Below are positions 46,601 to 58,666 of a stretch of 64,000 nt of DNA, piece by piece. Each line of letters starts with the position of its first letter. The stretch's first letter is position 1. The stretch is from Vitrella brassicaformis (Eukaryota > Sar > Vitrellaceae). The stretch lies in NCBI GenBank assembly GCA_001179505.1, contig CDMY01000520.1, positions 62,001 to 126,000 of the forward strand. Reading direction: 5' to 3'. The notes beneath the pieces were generated by a model, which was given only the letters and a program-made list of their open reading frames with translations, made no database searches and had not been told where the DNA came from. A program made the translations under genes and the position numbers.

Positions 46601-46663
46601 GCTGGTGATAGTGCCGTTGAGGGAGCTGCCGGGGCGAAAGGGGCGGCTGACGTGGTGGCATGA
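43656..46663 (+). CDS. Coiled-coil, Ser/Pro-rich protein, unknown
   Basis: Starts at ATG 43656 (MKGASSADQCETGEGGPWYM). The first exon encodes a long heptad helix (LERDVERMRTDIGEILQSV, LLQQSEQETLKEDLKSVKEE). Further helical exons follow at about 44106-44230 and 44399-44561 (RLESEVSRLSYAQTQLEEEV), then 44634-44708 and 44785-44868. After that come long low-complexity exons (44934-45180, 45261-45521, 45568-45800) and the terminal exon 45876-46663, rich in Ser, Pro, Thr and Ala with RRPSSRDRPYRPRG and a stop at 46661-46663. The tail is probably disordered and a likely phosphorylation target. No enzyme domain or membrane helix is seen. A cytoskeletal, centrosomal or scaffold role is possible but not shown. 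The join between exon 1 and the next helical exon across the G-rich stretch 44040-44100 could not be made in phase. Confidence 0.6.
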
Positions 46664-47209
46664 ACAGACCGTCTGAGCGCGGTGTCATGGTGCGTAATCT
46701 TTATCATTTCGGCGCGAATGGATTGGTTGGATTTGTGGTGGTGCATGGTGCGGGATGCATTGCGTCCATCGATCGGTGGCTGACTGGCTGAGTGAGCAAA
46801 TATGTTGGAGGAACGGCCACACGCACATACGTTGGCCAGACAGGCGGGCAATGCCTGATGCATGCGTGTGGGAGACTGGCGTTAGACTGATTGAATTGAA
46901 CGGCGTCGGCGCATACAAATCACACTGGCCACCATCAGAGTTGAGCGATACAACACACGCACACACAGACAGACAGACAGACAGACAGACATACAGGAGC
47001 TGGTCAAAGAAAGGCGCTGCACAATCAGGACACAGCCCCGAAGCACCTCCGACCAGCACACATACAAAGGAGTGCATCCGCCATCACCAGCTCTCATCAG
47101 GGTGCATTTATTCCTCCTTCTGATCCCGGTCCCGGCGACTCGGACTGGTGTATAATGTCAATTATGGTGCATTAGGGACAAGAAAGGACACACACATAAT
47201 GAAACACAT
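46664..47209. other. Convergent 3' intergenic spacer
   Basis: Between two converging genes. It contains an AGAC tandem run near 46968-46990 and no supported exon. Confidence 0.45.
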
Positions 47210-48884
47210 TCAGGTGATGTCGCGAATAATCTGTTTCCGTTTCACCTCTCTCTGCGCCTCCGACAGCCTCTCGTACAGCCGTCTCCTCCTTCTGTCGCCA
47301 ATCGAGACGTGATCTTCGCCCTCACGTGTGTGCAGCTCGGCGCTTTCCACCGCGTCCTCCACGTGCCTCAAGTCGCTCTCGCATTCATAGCACAGTTCCT
47401 CAGCCTCCTCCTGCGTGTCCATCAGGGCACACAGCGCCCTCCGTGCCACTAGCAGATGGTCGGGTGGTCTCGCCTCCTGTGCCGTGAGGCGGGCGACGTC
47501 TGCCTGAGCCATTTTCTGCGGAGTGATTGGCTGGGTCTTGAGTCTCATCAGCCGCTGGTCGACGTCGTTGATGGCCGCAAGGGACGAGTGGAGGACCTTG
47601 TGGTACTCCATCTCCGTGTCTCTCATAACTCTGATACCGCGGCTCCTCTTGCCCCTTTTCTTGGTTTCTTCGGAAGCAGTGGAGACGAGCTCAGAGTGCG
47701 CGGCAGAAGACGGTCGAGCTGGAATGGCCCGCTCCAGCCACATGCTCTCTGGGACGATATCGCGGAGTTGGCGGTTGATGTGGTGGAGCCGCTCGCTGTC
47801 CTCTGCATCTGGCAGGAATGCGCTGATGCCTTCAGACCGTGGAGTGCTGAGGTCTGAGGAGCTGATGCTCTCCTTGCTCTCCTGGCGGGGGTCGTCTTGT
47901 GCTCCCTCTGATAATCTTGCCTCCTCCTTCTTGGATACGCCTTCAATGCTCCGTGCCCTTTGCCGCAGATGATTCCGGTTGTTCCGATGAGCAAGGCCGG
48001 CTGACGACGAGGTCTGACTCATCGACGAGACAGATGGTGACCGGCTGGGCTGGCGCAGGACGGTCGATTTCCGTGCAGGTAGAGTGGTGGGATAAGTCGA
48101 CTCGGCTCGCTCTTTTCCCCTCGCTTCAGAACTGGTTGCGGTTTGTGCTTCCCTCTCCTCGATAATGCGATCCAGCCTGTGTATCTCTTGTAGCCCCTCC
48201 TGGATCTTCGTCCGAAGCGAAGAAGAATGTGTCTCCTTGTCCTCATCGTTGCGGCCAAATTGTGTCTCTTTCCGCTCCGTGCGTTCCGCAGCTTCAATCC
48301 TCTTGATCGGTATCTCTTTCACGGTGTCCTGCATGCATCACGCATCAGAGAGAAACGGAATTGCAGTACCTAGTGAAATTCGTCGACAACACTTTCGAGG
48401 CAGTGCCACTCACTTTGTCAAAGTACTTTGTGAGAAACGATGGGACGGCGGTGCGAACAGCTGCATGATCTTCTTCTTCTTGTCGCGTCTGGTCTTGCCG
48501 CGACTCCTGCGCAGCTTCGACAGCCATGTCCACCGACTCATCAAAGTCGGCAGGGAACGCCACAAGCGCCTCTGAGGTCCCCTGCTGCCGTTCGTGGGCT
48601 GCTGGCGAGCCCCCTGTATCTGCAAGGCTGGATTCCTCTGGCCCTGGCTGGTAGAATTTCTTGCGCCTCAGCTGGGAAAGATATGCATCAAGCTCATATC
48701 TCTGTCGCTTCGACCGTTCCATGGCTGCGTCAAGGACGGTCATGATGCTTCTCGAGTTGATGGGACCTGAGGTCTCCTCTGCAGTCGACGGGTCACCGGT
48801 GGGGTCAGATGTGCGTGCAGGTCCATGAGGGACAGGAGATGGGTCGATGAAGTCGCAGGTGGTGCCTTCTGTGACGGTCACCAT
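47210..48884 (-). CDS. Charged, coiled-coil-forming protein, 529 aa, unknown
   Basis: Two exons (48414-48884 and 47210-48328) total 1590 nt and close in frame around an 85-nt intron. It starts at ATG 48884 (MVTVTEGTTCDFIDPSPVPH); the frame is open upstream, so an earlier exon cannot be excluded. The N-terminal half is acidic and Gln-rich with VLDAAMERSKRQRYELDAYL. The C-terminal exon is highly charged (AAERTERKETQFGRNDEDKE), has a Ser-rich middle (RQPSRSPSVSSMSQTSSS), then helices such as QEEAEELCYECESDLRHVED and LYERLSEAQREVKRKQII at the end. No membrane segment or known domain is recognised. Coiled-coil regions suggest a structural or adaptor role only. Confidence 0.65.
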
Positions 48885-49092
48885 CTTCGTTTGTTCCTTT
48901 CGCCAAAGCGATCGTCGCGAGGTTGGCCAGAATCCACTGGCCCTACGTCCAGTTTTTACACTGTCATGCACAGCCTCCTGCCTTGCTGTCTTGCTTCCGA
49001 TCTATGACACACACAACTCACAACTGACTGCATTTCACACATGACTGCAGTTCACACACATACACATCCATCCATCAACACGAGCACACCAA

Positions 49093-52000
49093 CTAGTAGA
49101 CACCACTCCTGTGGTGGTTTCTGGCGGCTTCGCGCCGCTGACGCTTCTGGAGAAACTCCTGCACACGCACACATACAGCAGATATCCATCCATCCATCCA
49201 TGGGCCGAGGTGAACTGCACTGCATGAGATGGCGGCTTACGTGGAAATCGAACGGTTTCCTGTGTCTCTCCTCAACCATCTGGTCCAGTACATCGACCTG
49301 ACTGCCCGACCACGTCGACGAAAAAGAACCGATGTTAAACCATCCTGACATCACACACATATACACAAAGCGACAGATAAGGATGCATCGTTTCTCTCCA
49401 TCTCCCCGCACCCCACCCCAGGTGTACCACTTTTTTGTTGCCTTGCCGCGTTGGACTCCTCCATGGCCTTCTGGTTCATCTCGACTTGGTTGAGGTGGTC
49501 GCGCATCTCCTTGATCTGCTGACTGAGGTTGTCGAAGAGCAGCCGTATCTTGTAATACGCCTCCTCGCCCTCGTCGCTCGACTGCACTGTCGCCTCACTC
49601 TCGACCGACTCACTGTCAGCGGCAGCCGATATATCCTGGTAGCTACTCGTTGCTGCTGCTGCTGTGTGCCTGGCCGTGTGGGCATCCCTCTGCCACCCCT
49701 CAGCTACATCCTTGTAGTGCTCCAGCTCCTCCGTCTGCTGCTGCAGGGCCTCTTTGACCGACGATAGCTCCATGACGAGCCGCCCGCTCATCATCTTCAT
49801 CTGCGTCAGCTCGTCCGCGTTGTGCTCGATCCTGCTCAGCAGCTCCTCACGCAGCTGCTGCAGTAGACTGTCCCTCCCGTACATGCCCGCTGTCTCCTCT
49901 CCCCACCGTCGCGCGAGCTGGTCGCTGTCCTCGATAACCAGCATCCCGTCGAAGCCATAGGGCGCTGGTGCTGATGACGAGAGCTGGAGGGCGTGCTGGT
50001 CGGCAGCGGGTGGCAGGGCGACCAATTCCACTGAAGAAGAGTTGGCGACGGCCTGCATCTGGGCTTGGGCCTGGTCGTCGAGGCTGCTGATGCCGACGAG
50101 GAACTCGTCACTCACTTGGTCGGGTGCGGCCTCCTCTATGACTATGACAGTGGGCGCATCAACATCTGACATGACGAACAGCACCAACACCCAGGCAGTG
50201 CGCAGTGCGTGGTTGTCACTCCGCATGGTGCCATGTGTATGTAAAGGTACCTTCCAGTCGATCTTGTTGCAGCCCTTCTGCCGCTCCCTCCCTGTGTGCG
50301 GGATCGACAAGGTCCCCGGCGCTCTCGAAGACCCGCGACAATGCAGCCCTGACAGACAGACAGACAGAGAGACAGGGCAGTCAACATCGTGTGTATCGTG
50401 GCCATGCAGTAACGCATCAGCCTGTGTGCAGATAGCACCCACCTCTCAGGCCAGCTCCTTGCGAGGCGCGGCATGAGGAGCGTCAGCATGTCCGTGCGCA
50501 TCTCATCTGTCATCGCACACATCACATGCATCCAAAGGATAGCTGTGCTGTCGCTGCTTGGATGAACTCTCGTCGCCACTTGCGCGAGAATCCTACCGTC
50601 TGCCTCGATTTTGTCGACGTGCTCCGCGCAGAAGGCGGCCACGGCTCTGAAGAAAGGCGGGGTTCCCATCCCTACACACACACAATGCGCATGCAGTGAT
50701 CCATCCGTCCGTCGTCATGGATGTGTGTGGTAGGTGGCTTCTCTCCCTACCCGTGTCAGCGACTTGTTTGAGGACACCCAGCACCTCTGCCGGCGCCGCA
50801 CCGCTGCCCTCGAGGTGCCCAGCCATCGCCTCCTGAGCCCGCCTGTACGCCTTGTGCAGCCACACCGGCACACGGCCTGCCTGATGCAGCCCCGCTGGAT
50901 CTGTATCGTCCTCATGCTCGGTAGTGGCGGCGTCTTGTTGAGCGCCCTGCGAGGTCTCGTCAGGATCGTCGTGGCCCTTGCCGACCCATTGTGGTATAGG
51001 TGCCGCATGGCTGGAAAGGCAGAAGTCAGTGGCGATGCGCAGCAAAGCGGACCATTCAGCCACGTGCGGCCGGGGGGACTTCTGGGTGAGGGGGATCGAG
51101 ATGGCCTGCACAAACGGAGAGGACAAATGCGGCGGCCGCAGCAGCTTCTGTTGTGTTGTGTTGTGTTGTGTCGTTGGTTTCTTTGCCCACCTGTCTGCAG
51201 CATTCCCCGAAGGCGTCTTGTGTTATGGGTGTGCGTGCGAGTGCCGCCAGCACCTCCACGGCCCCTCTGAAGTTCATCTCGCGCCAATGCAGCGTGCAAA
51301 TGCTGAGACACAAGTAGGACACACAGCACAATACAGGCAGAGGCATGCAGACTCCTTCCCTCCCTTCGTCCCTACCTGTGCAACAGATGCCTCCGGAGCT
51401 TCTCGTGAGGAATGGCGTCATGGTGTGGCAGGAGGCCCACAGAGCACCGCAGAGGGATGGGCACCCACCTCTCCCTGTCAGCCTTGCTCGCCGCACGACC
51501 GTTTGCCGTCTTCCTCACGTCGCTCAGGCACTTGCACATCTGGTCGTTCAAAAAGGCGACCACGTCGTCCGTCGCCTGCTGCTGCTGCTCGCCACCCCTG
51601 GTCGCTTGGCGGACCACCAGCCACGACTCGAGGGCGCTGGTGAGCTCATAGAGGCCACAATTCGGGTGGCTAAACTTGCTGCGCGTCAGGCTGGCGAGCA
51701 ACTCGTGGTCTGCCGGTTCCACGGTGAGGATGCCCTTGGCGCATAGGAGGGCATATGACCTCAGGGACAGGCGGATGTCACCGTGGGTGAGTGCGCCTTC
51801 CTTCTTCGAGGTGACCGACGCTCTTGTCAGCTGCTTGACAACCACCCCTTTCCACAGGTCTTGAGCGACGTGGCTAAGGAGCGCCGGCAGCTGCCTGTCG
51901 AGGCCCCCGACCGCCCGCAGCATGATGACCACATCATGGGCTCTCAGGTCCGCCTTGAAGGGCTTCAGAGGGTCCAGAATGACACTCACGATCGTGCTCA

Positions 52001-53484
52001 GCAGCTCCTGCGCACTCGCCCTTTTCTCGGCTTGGGAGCCGGCCACAGCTGCGGCCATCTTGAGCAGCACGCGCCAGTCGCCCTCCAGCCCCTGACCCCA
52101 GCCCTCGGACCTGTCCACTCGCCGGCATAGAGCGGAGCAGACGGCATCCCACGTGTCATCGGGCACTCGGGGGCTCTTCTTGAGTGCGAGAGCCACGCCT
52201 GTGACTGCACTGACGGACATGTCGGTCAGTTGTGCCGGGGTGAGCTGAAGCAGCTGGTCGGGGGAAGGCAAACGGGGCGAGAGGGAGGGGGAGGTGTGAG
52301 TGGGGCCGGGGTCTGACGGGGGGGAGGGAGCTGCTTCCTTGCGGAGCTGGCGCTCCATCGCCCTGCAAGACCAGACAGACCAACAGACACACGAGTGAGA
52401 CGAGAGAATGCATCGTGTGCGCTGTGTATGAGTCTCACCTGGTTTGTATCTGCTGTGCGAGTGTCTTGTCGGGCAGGTCGGCCACATACTGCCCGAACTC
52501 GGGCAGTGCGGCTAGGTGACCGATGTGCCGCGGGTCGTCCGCCCGGTCACACAGCATCTCCAGCTCCTTCTCCACCAAACGCACCATCCTCTGCCGAAAT
52601 GTCCGCACCAGACCGGGCACCTCCTCCTGCCCCTCACCGCCACTACTTCCTCTCCCCCATTCATGACGGTCTCTCATGAGCGTCCGCCTGAGCAGTATGA
52701 AGCACTTGAAGATGTCCCTCTTCTCGAAAGGATGTAGTCGGTGCTGATCAAAGTAGCTCCGACAGTGCTGACCGATGACGGTCAGGCCCTCCTGCAGCCG
52801 GCTGTTGAGGGCGATCTCGCGGATGGCGGAGTGGGGGTGGATGGGGGAGAGGACATACTGCATGAGGGAGGTGAAGCTGCTGGCGGCCAAACACAGCTGC
52901 TGCGAGCTCTGAGGGCCGGCCGACTGCATCAAGGGCAAAACCGCACCATGCCAGAGGGACAAGAGCTGCTGCGGGCCGGGCAGGCCGCTCATCGTTGCCG
53001 GGTCAGCCGCCCCCTTGACGGCATGCTCGCTGTACGCCCGCACCACAATCATGGCCTCCGTCGCGTTGAGCGCCGTCGCGTTGAGGCCCTTCTCGCCCGA
53101 TGGGAAGATCCGTTGATGGGCCGCCTCATAGACATCTCGCGCCACATCGACCAGCTCAGGTCTTGAAAAGGCTGACACAGCGCTCACGAGCGTCTGTATG
53201 TCCTCACGGCTGACGAAGGGGTCGTTTCTTGCACGGATCTGCTGGGAGATGGCCGCGCTGAGGCCGCGCAACGCACCGATGTCTGTGGACTTGGCGCGCT
53301 TGAGTTGGAGCGCCTGCACGACCAGTGACCCCAGATCATTGCCAGCAAGAGAAAGAGAAGAGGTAGGCCCTCCCTGCTGCTGCGGGCGGCGGGGGAGAGC
53401 AGGTGGTCGTGTCATGGACTCTGCCGCAAGCCTGGCGGCCCGTGTGGTCGTTGATGATGACGATGCTGGTACAGCAGAAACCAT
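49093..53484 (-). CDS. Large alpha-helical repeat protein with C-terminal coiled coil, unknown
   Basis: Starts at ATG 53484 (MVSAVPASSSSTTTRAARLA). The first exon (52439-53484) and second (about 51380-52366) encode Leu/Ala-rich helices, e.g. LGSLVVQALQLKRAKSTDIG, LQTLVSAVSAFSRPE-type repeats, LSLRSYALLCAKGILTVEPA and DQLLQLTPAQLTDMSVSAVT. Shorter exons follow to about 50270 (FRAVAAFCAEHVDKIEADGR). A long exon (about 49432-50170) gives an acidic segment then a coiled coil (LVMELSSVKEALQQQTEELE, LLFDNLSQQIKEMRDHLNQV). The end is LDQMVEERHRKPFDFH and a basic tail (KRQRREAARNHHRSGVY) stopping at 49093-49095. Phases at joins checked here agree. The helical-repeat half resembles organelle RNA-binding solenoid proteins (FASTK/OPR-like) in feel, but no RAP domain or motif proves it. 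The start is 190 bp from a divergent gene. Confidence 0.6.
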
Positions 53485-53674
53485 TGGGATGGCTGCAAAT
53501 CCGAATTTGACAGCAGATCTGCTGTCAGCGCATCAACCTCGTCTTCTCTCAGTCGCTTCATTCCTTCCGCGCGCCAAGCTCGCGCAGGTGTGGGCAAGAC
53601 TGGGGGCTGCGTCAACGTGTCGGTCGCCCGTGCTCTTGTAAACCAACATCCCTCCCTGCGTCAACGTCTCAAAA
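53485..53674. promoter_or_regulatory. Divergent promoter interval (190 bp) with 20-bp palindrome
   Basis: Between the starts of the helical-repeat gene (-) and the F-box/LRR-like gene (+). Contains the perfect palindrome TGACAGCAGATCTGCTGTCA at 53508-53527 and two copies of CTGCGTCAACGT nearer the plus-strand start. Confidence 0.55.
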
Positions 53675-54570
53675 ATGGTTCTTTCCGGCGACGTGTGGGG
53701 TCGTGTAACGACATTCTTGGCCACAGAAACAGACGACTTCACAGCTCTGGCCCTTCTTGTAGGCTGACTGCCCCATCTCGCATCCTGTGTCCATTCTCCG
53801 TGTGTCCGTGCAGGAGAAGAACAGCAGAGATGGCGTCGTTACGTGGATGGTGAGCAGGGAGCATCTGAGGAGCTGCAGGGAGATCTCCTTTCGACATGCA
53901 AAACATCATGTCAAACACTTGCAGGACATGGAAGAGCCCGCGGTGAGCGAGGAGGACAGAGGGAGAGAGATTCTCAGGGATCTTCACCTCTATGAGTTGA
54001 TCTTTGTGCAGCGTTTGACCTTGTCAGGCAGCCTCAACCCCATGCGCTATCTGACTTCATTCGTTAACCTCAAGTCACACACAAGAAATCACCTGCTGCA
54101 ATGAAACATCAATCTGATCCCATCTCATGGATGTGTGTGTGTGTCCCGAATGGCTGTATGGTGCATGCAGGCACCTGCAGATCGGCAGCTGCAAAGTCTG
54201 TGAGACGCTCTGCCGTCACATCACTACCAACGCCCCGCGTCTCGAGACGCTCCGTTTCGTTCATTGCCACAACCTGCCCAACCCAGCCTGCGTCGGGCCA
54301 CCAAGACACGGCTGTCGGGCGAGAGTCCGCTACTTTGTGGAATGGCTGGTGAATCTTCAATCGATTGTCGTCATCCACTCGCTGACACATCGGGGAAAGC
54401 GGTGTGAGGGTGGTGTGGGAGACGTGTCCTCTTCTTCGTCTGCTGCTCCGACGAGGTGTCCTTCTGAAATGGGCGAAGAGGGACGAGTGGTGGTGAAGAT
54501 CACCCGGCCCTCTAGCCAAAATACGGGAATGCTCCGCTTCCTTACCCGATGGACACTCACGGATGAGTAA
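53675..54570 (+). CDS. F-box/LRR-like protein, 247 aa
   Basis: Three exons (53675-53758, 53814-54073, 54171-54570) total 744 nt and close in frame. The N-terminus (VWGRVTTFLATETDDFTALA, then LLEKNSRDGVVTWMVSREHL) has the length and pattern of a weak F-box. It is followed by leucine-rich-repeat-like segments: LTLSGSLNPMRYLTSFVNLK, LQIGSCKVCETLCRHITTNA and PRLETLRFVHCHN. The C-terminal ~90 residues are Ser- and Arg-rich and less regular. F-box/LRR proteins present substrates to SCF ubiquitin ligases; assignment here is by pattern only. The start is the first ATG after the divergent promoter interval. No membrane segment is seen. Confidence 0.5.
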
Positions 54571-54986
54571 ATGCATCATGACGTGTGGGACAGTCATATG
54601 TTGTTCTGTCATGCCAGCTTCATCATGTTGAAAATGCGCAGACAAGACGTGAATCGTGAACCGAAAGAGACATGACATGTATTCGCTTGGCCTTGATGAG
54701 GCGCACAGAGAGGTCCATGCACACACGCACACTGATATAAAGGTGGTCTGGTCTGGCTGGCACCACGAGTGGCACTGCTGTATGTCTGCACACGTGTGTC
54801 CCACTGAATGTATGGATGTGATGTGGTCAATGTGGTCACTTAAGGCCACGAAGCCAAACACCAACACACAAAGATCCTACACGCGCCCCGCCCTGCCTAA
54901 GGGTAAGAGGACTGCCAATCCCGTGAGCAACCAAAAGAAGTGACCGAGCAAATAACAACACTGTCGCCCGCCCACCAACCGACCGA
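54571..54986. other. Convergent 3' intergenic spacer
   Basis: Lies between converging genes. No exon or notable repeat could be supported. Confidence 0.4.
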
Positions 54987-57487
54987 CTAATGCCCTCTCG
55001 GTTCTCGCGAGTCTCGCCTCCTACTGTCGGGAATGTCTATGGCCACCTCGCCTTCCCTTCCTCCATCTTCCCCCGCACCCACACCAACACCCTCACCCAC
55101 ACCCACACCCATCCCGGAGCCGCCCCTGTCTCCCGCCTCCTCCCCCCTGTCATCGCTCGAATCGCCCCCGTCTGTCTGGACGGGGATCGCAGCGATCGTC
55201 ACGGTCCGCTTTCTCCCTAACACCGGCTTCTCCCGTTGTCTCTTCTCTCTTTCTCGCCTGGACGAGCCCCCGCCTTCACTCCTCTCGCCCCTCTCCAGGT
55301 CTTGGAAGGGATCACGGTCTCGATCTCGATCACGGGTTCGGCTCCCGGACAGCCTCTTGAGCAGGCTATGGGATCGCTCGCTGTCGGCTTTTCTGTCTCT
55401 TGTGCGTGAGGGGGCTCGGTGTGTGTCGGGGAGGGAGGGGGAGGGTGGGGCTGGGGCTGCATCGGACCGGTTGGCCCGGGGAGGGAACAAACGTCTCTTC
55501 TGCTGTGCGGGCTTCTGGGGGGCGGCGGGAGATGACTGAGTAGTGGTCGAGATATCCTGCATGCACAGTAGAGGAGGACGATGTATGTGTAGAGCGTGTG
55601 GATGGTTTTCCTCCCTCCACTGGTGTGTTTGTGTGTGCCGTGTTTAGCTACCCTGTAGTGTGCGATGAATGCTTCCTCCTCAGGCGAGATGCTGACAGCA
55701 AAGAGAAAGCCCCGCCACCAACCCAGTATGTCGATCAGCTCCCACAACACACTGCACGGCCAGATTCGCCAGAGACACACAGAAGTGACCATTCATGTGA
55801 TTGAGTTGAGAACGGGAGGGTCAATCGCCACGGACCGGCTTGAAAATTTGCTGACGTCCTTCTCTCTCTGCTCGATGTCGGGCATCCATGCGAATGTGCG
55901 AAACAAATACTCAGATGCACCCTCCCGCCACGTGGCATCCCTAACGACCACAACCACCACATGACAGACGGCCGGACAGGGAGACCAGACTGTATTTGTT
56001 GGATGGATGGATGGCATGGCATCTCTCTCCGTGTGTCTAGGAAGGCCACTCACCTTAGGTAAGCGATTTGGTTGACGATTGCGAGATAGCTCAGAAAACG
56101 CGTGGCGCTCCACATCGCTGGGGGGCAGACAGGATCGCAGCAAGCGTGGCGCGACTTGGTTAGCGTGGGAGTGCGTGCGTCCTTTCCTCACCCACCGGGT
56201 GAGCTCGTAAGCGCGAATTGGATAGAGAACAGCTTGAGCATTGGGATAACAAAGCTCCAGGGGACCACCAGGCAGAACAACAAACGCAGAAAGAATATCT
56301 CGCAAACCCTGAACACACACACACACACGCAGCCACAGAGGGAGAGACACCTGCCCACAATCCGGGCAATGTGTCTCCTTCCTGTCTCCCTCCGCCCACA
56401 CACATGGTGCTTTTGGTGTCCTGATCGCCTCCCTTCTCCCTCCTCCCCCCGGCACGCGACAGCCTCATCGCTACATTGGGGTTCCTCCTGTGTGCGGATG
56501 CGATGAGCGTGCCATGCTGAGAAAATGACGCCGACAGCTGCTGCTGCTGCTGCTGCGCCGCTGTGCGGTCGTTGAGGGACCGCCAATACTTCTTGATGAA
56601 GCGAATCGACGGAACAAAGCTGACATGCCGGACAGAGGGAGGGAGGGAGAAAGGCCTGTGTGCTTGCATGTGTTTGCATCGGCAGTGGGGGTGTGTGACT
56701 TACACGAGCGTGGAGAATCCAGAGAGCTGGATGAGGCTCTTCTTGAGAGACAGGACGTCTCCCGTTCGGACATGGAGGAAAAGCGACAAAAGCAGCGTGC
56801 CCATCACGGCCGCTTCCAGCCTGACAACCAATGACGGCACAATCCAATCCATGCCGTTCGTCAGAAACACCGGGCTCAGCTGCAGATGGCTGATTGTCTT
56901 GCTGTCTGACTCACTGACCAGACTTGGATCATGACGCTCTCATAGTACCCCTGGAACAGCTGCGCGCTCTTCTCCCTCAGCTTGCCCGTGTCGCTGAGCG
57001 CACTGAACGTGTTGAAGATGATGAACGTTCCGTTGACAACTATCATCAAAGCCACAGCCACCCCCTCCACATAATGCGCACCGCCGTGCTGCTCCACCAG
57101 CGCCCGAATGTTGGCCTTTTGCAGGCCGCGAGGGTTGAATCGCAGCCAGAACTTCCTGTGCAGCGTCGACGGTCGGCCGCCGGCACTCTGAGGTGTCTGG
57201 GCAGGCCGCTTTCTGCGTGAGCTTCTCGCGTCTCTGCCGAGAGTGGACGATAAAGGGCCGCCCGGCAGCCCGTCGCCGACTGAGATGCTCTGGGTGAGTG
57301 CGCGGGGGTCGGCAATCTGCCGCCTCGACGGCGGGGCGGAGGTGGACGACTGGGGCGGGAAGCCGCCAGGGTGGACAGTGACTGTCGCCGCCTCGTCATG
57401 GGATGAATGGGCGGAAGTGGGCGGGTCCACATTCACGGTTATCGACTGGGGTTCCAATGCTGCTGCTGCTGGTCTGTTGGATGCCAT
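54987..57487 (-). CDS. Polytopic membrane protein with basic Ser/Arg-rich tail, unknown
   Basis: Starts at ATG 57487; exon 1 (56924-57487) has a disordered N-terminal ~110 residues, then KFWLRFNPRGLQKANIRALV and a membrane segment (EGVAVALMIVVNGTFIIFNT). The next exon gives TNGMDWIVPSLVVRLEAAVM, GTLLLSLFLHV and KKSLIQLSGFSTLV. Later exons include FVPSIRFIKKYWRSL with a poly-Gln tract, a hydrophobic exon (FFLRLLFCLVVPWSFVIPML), RFLSYLAIVNQIAYLR and VLWELIDILGWWRGFLFAVS. The last exon (54987-55557 region) is Arg/Ser/Glu-rich with RDRDRDRDP-type repeats and a Gly/Val tract. At least five membrane helices are likely. Hydrophobic segments next to short basic loops recall ion-channel modules, but no selectivity filter or regular S4 Arg spacing is seen. 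Borders between 55800 and 56600 are uncertain. Confidence 0.55.
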
Positions 57488-57676
57488 CGAAACAGGAGGG
57501 CTGCAGCAGCAGCGGTTTCACGTGAATAAACTAGGGCCGACTTGCGAGCTTTTCGCTAACAGACTTTGCCCTTCCCTGGCGCTAACGGGGAGATCATCCT
57601 TCCTCCATTCCGGTTTGTGCATCTCCCTGAGCTCTTCCCCTCAAAGATCCTCTCCCTCGCTTCCTCACTGGTGATC
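57488..57676. promoter_or_regulatory. Divergent promoter interval (189 bp)
   Basis: Between the starts of the polytopic membrane-protein gene (-) and the small secreted-protein gene (+). Contains the palindrome TTCACGTGAA (an E-box/G-box core) and two CGCTAAC elements about 35 bp apart. Confidence 0.5.
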
Positions 57677-58666
57677 ATGCGCGCCGCCATTGTGCTCGTC
57701 GCCCTTGCCCTCGTGTGCATCTCTCGTGTGAACACGGTTCCACTCAGCACCACCAGCAGAGAAGGCCGACAGTGGGAAGAGACAGGGTGTGAGTATCCCA
57801 GCGGCTCGGGAAACAACGAGCCACTCATCTGGGTTGAGAACATTGCCGCGCCTGGCGGCGTCGCGGACAACTGGGGTAAGCAGAAGAGTACAGGCGTCTC
57901 CGGGCACGTGGGCATCATTTGGTATGTGTGGGCCTGCAGGATACATTGGATGCGGGAACAATGGCAACATCTACAGAATCTTCTCCAATCACGTCCACCG
58001 CGGCACAGAGCACAGCCTGTCTGACGAGAAGTATAAGAGGAGTCTGAAGGTGGCCACGACACACATGAGACACTCCTTATCTATCTATCTATCTACCTAT
58101 CTGTCCTCCCTCCCTGCAGGACCTTTCTGGTGAGTTCAAGAAGGATGCATACGCCAAGGTGAGTGAACATAATGGCTGCTGCACATCGTGATGCAGCCAT
58201 CCACGTGCATATATGGTGCTCTGCCTCAGTTTGCGGAGCTGCATCTCAAGGAATTCCAGTGGGACCCAGAGAAGACAAGGATGAATAGCGAAGAGGAGAA
58301 AGAACAAAAGCACATCGGTAAGTTGACATATGGGTACAACAAGAGCAGAGCAGACCTGTCCCTCCTGTGTGTGCCGTGCGCGCAGGTGTCTCTGCCCAAG
58401 ATCTGAAGCAAGCGTTTCCAGGTAAGAGATCAAACGGACACGTACGTTTCTGGCCGACATGTGATGGCTTTCCGTCTGTGACTATTTCAGATGCCGTCAA
58501 CGTGTATATGGAGGCCGCGGGCGAGGGATCCACAGCCACCGACGTCCACTACGTCGACACGGATTACATGAGCTATCTCCAGATGGCGGTCATCCAGCAG
58601 CTGCAGGCGGAGGTCGCGGCCCTCAAAGCCCAAGTGACCAAGATGGGGGAACGCTCCCTCCGCTAA
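57677..58666 (+). CDS. Small secreted protein, 215 aa, unknown
   Basis: Six exons (57677-57875, 57940-58049, 58120-58158, 58230-58317, 58386-58421, 58491-58666) total 648 nt and close in frame. ATG 57677 opens a clear signal peptide (MRAAIVLVALALVCISRVNT). The mature part includes YPSGSGNNEPLIWVENIAA, GYIGCGNNGNIYRIFSNHV, FAELHLKEFQWDPEKTR and DAVNVYMEAAGEG. A C-terminal helix (LQMAVIQQLQAEVAALKAQV) could form a coiled coil. Few Cys are present. No family is recognised; a secretory or endomembrane location is the only safe inference. Exons 3 and 5 are short (39 and 36 nt), in line with the small-exon habit of this locus. Confidence 0.7.
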
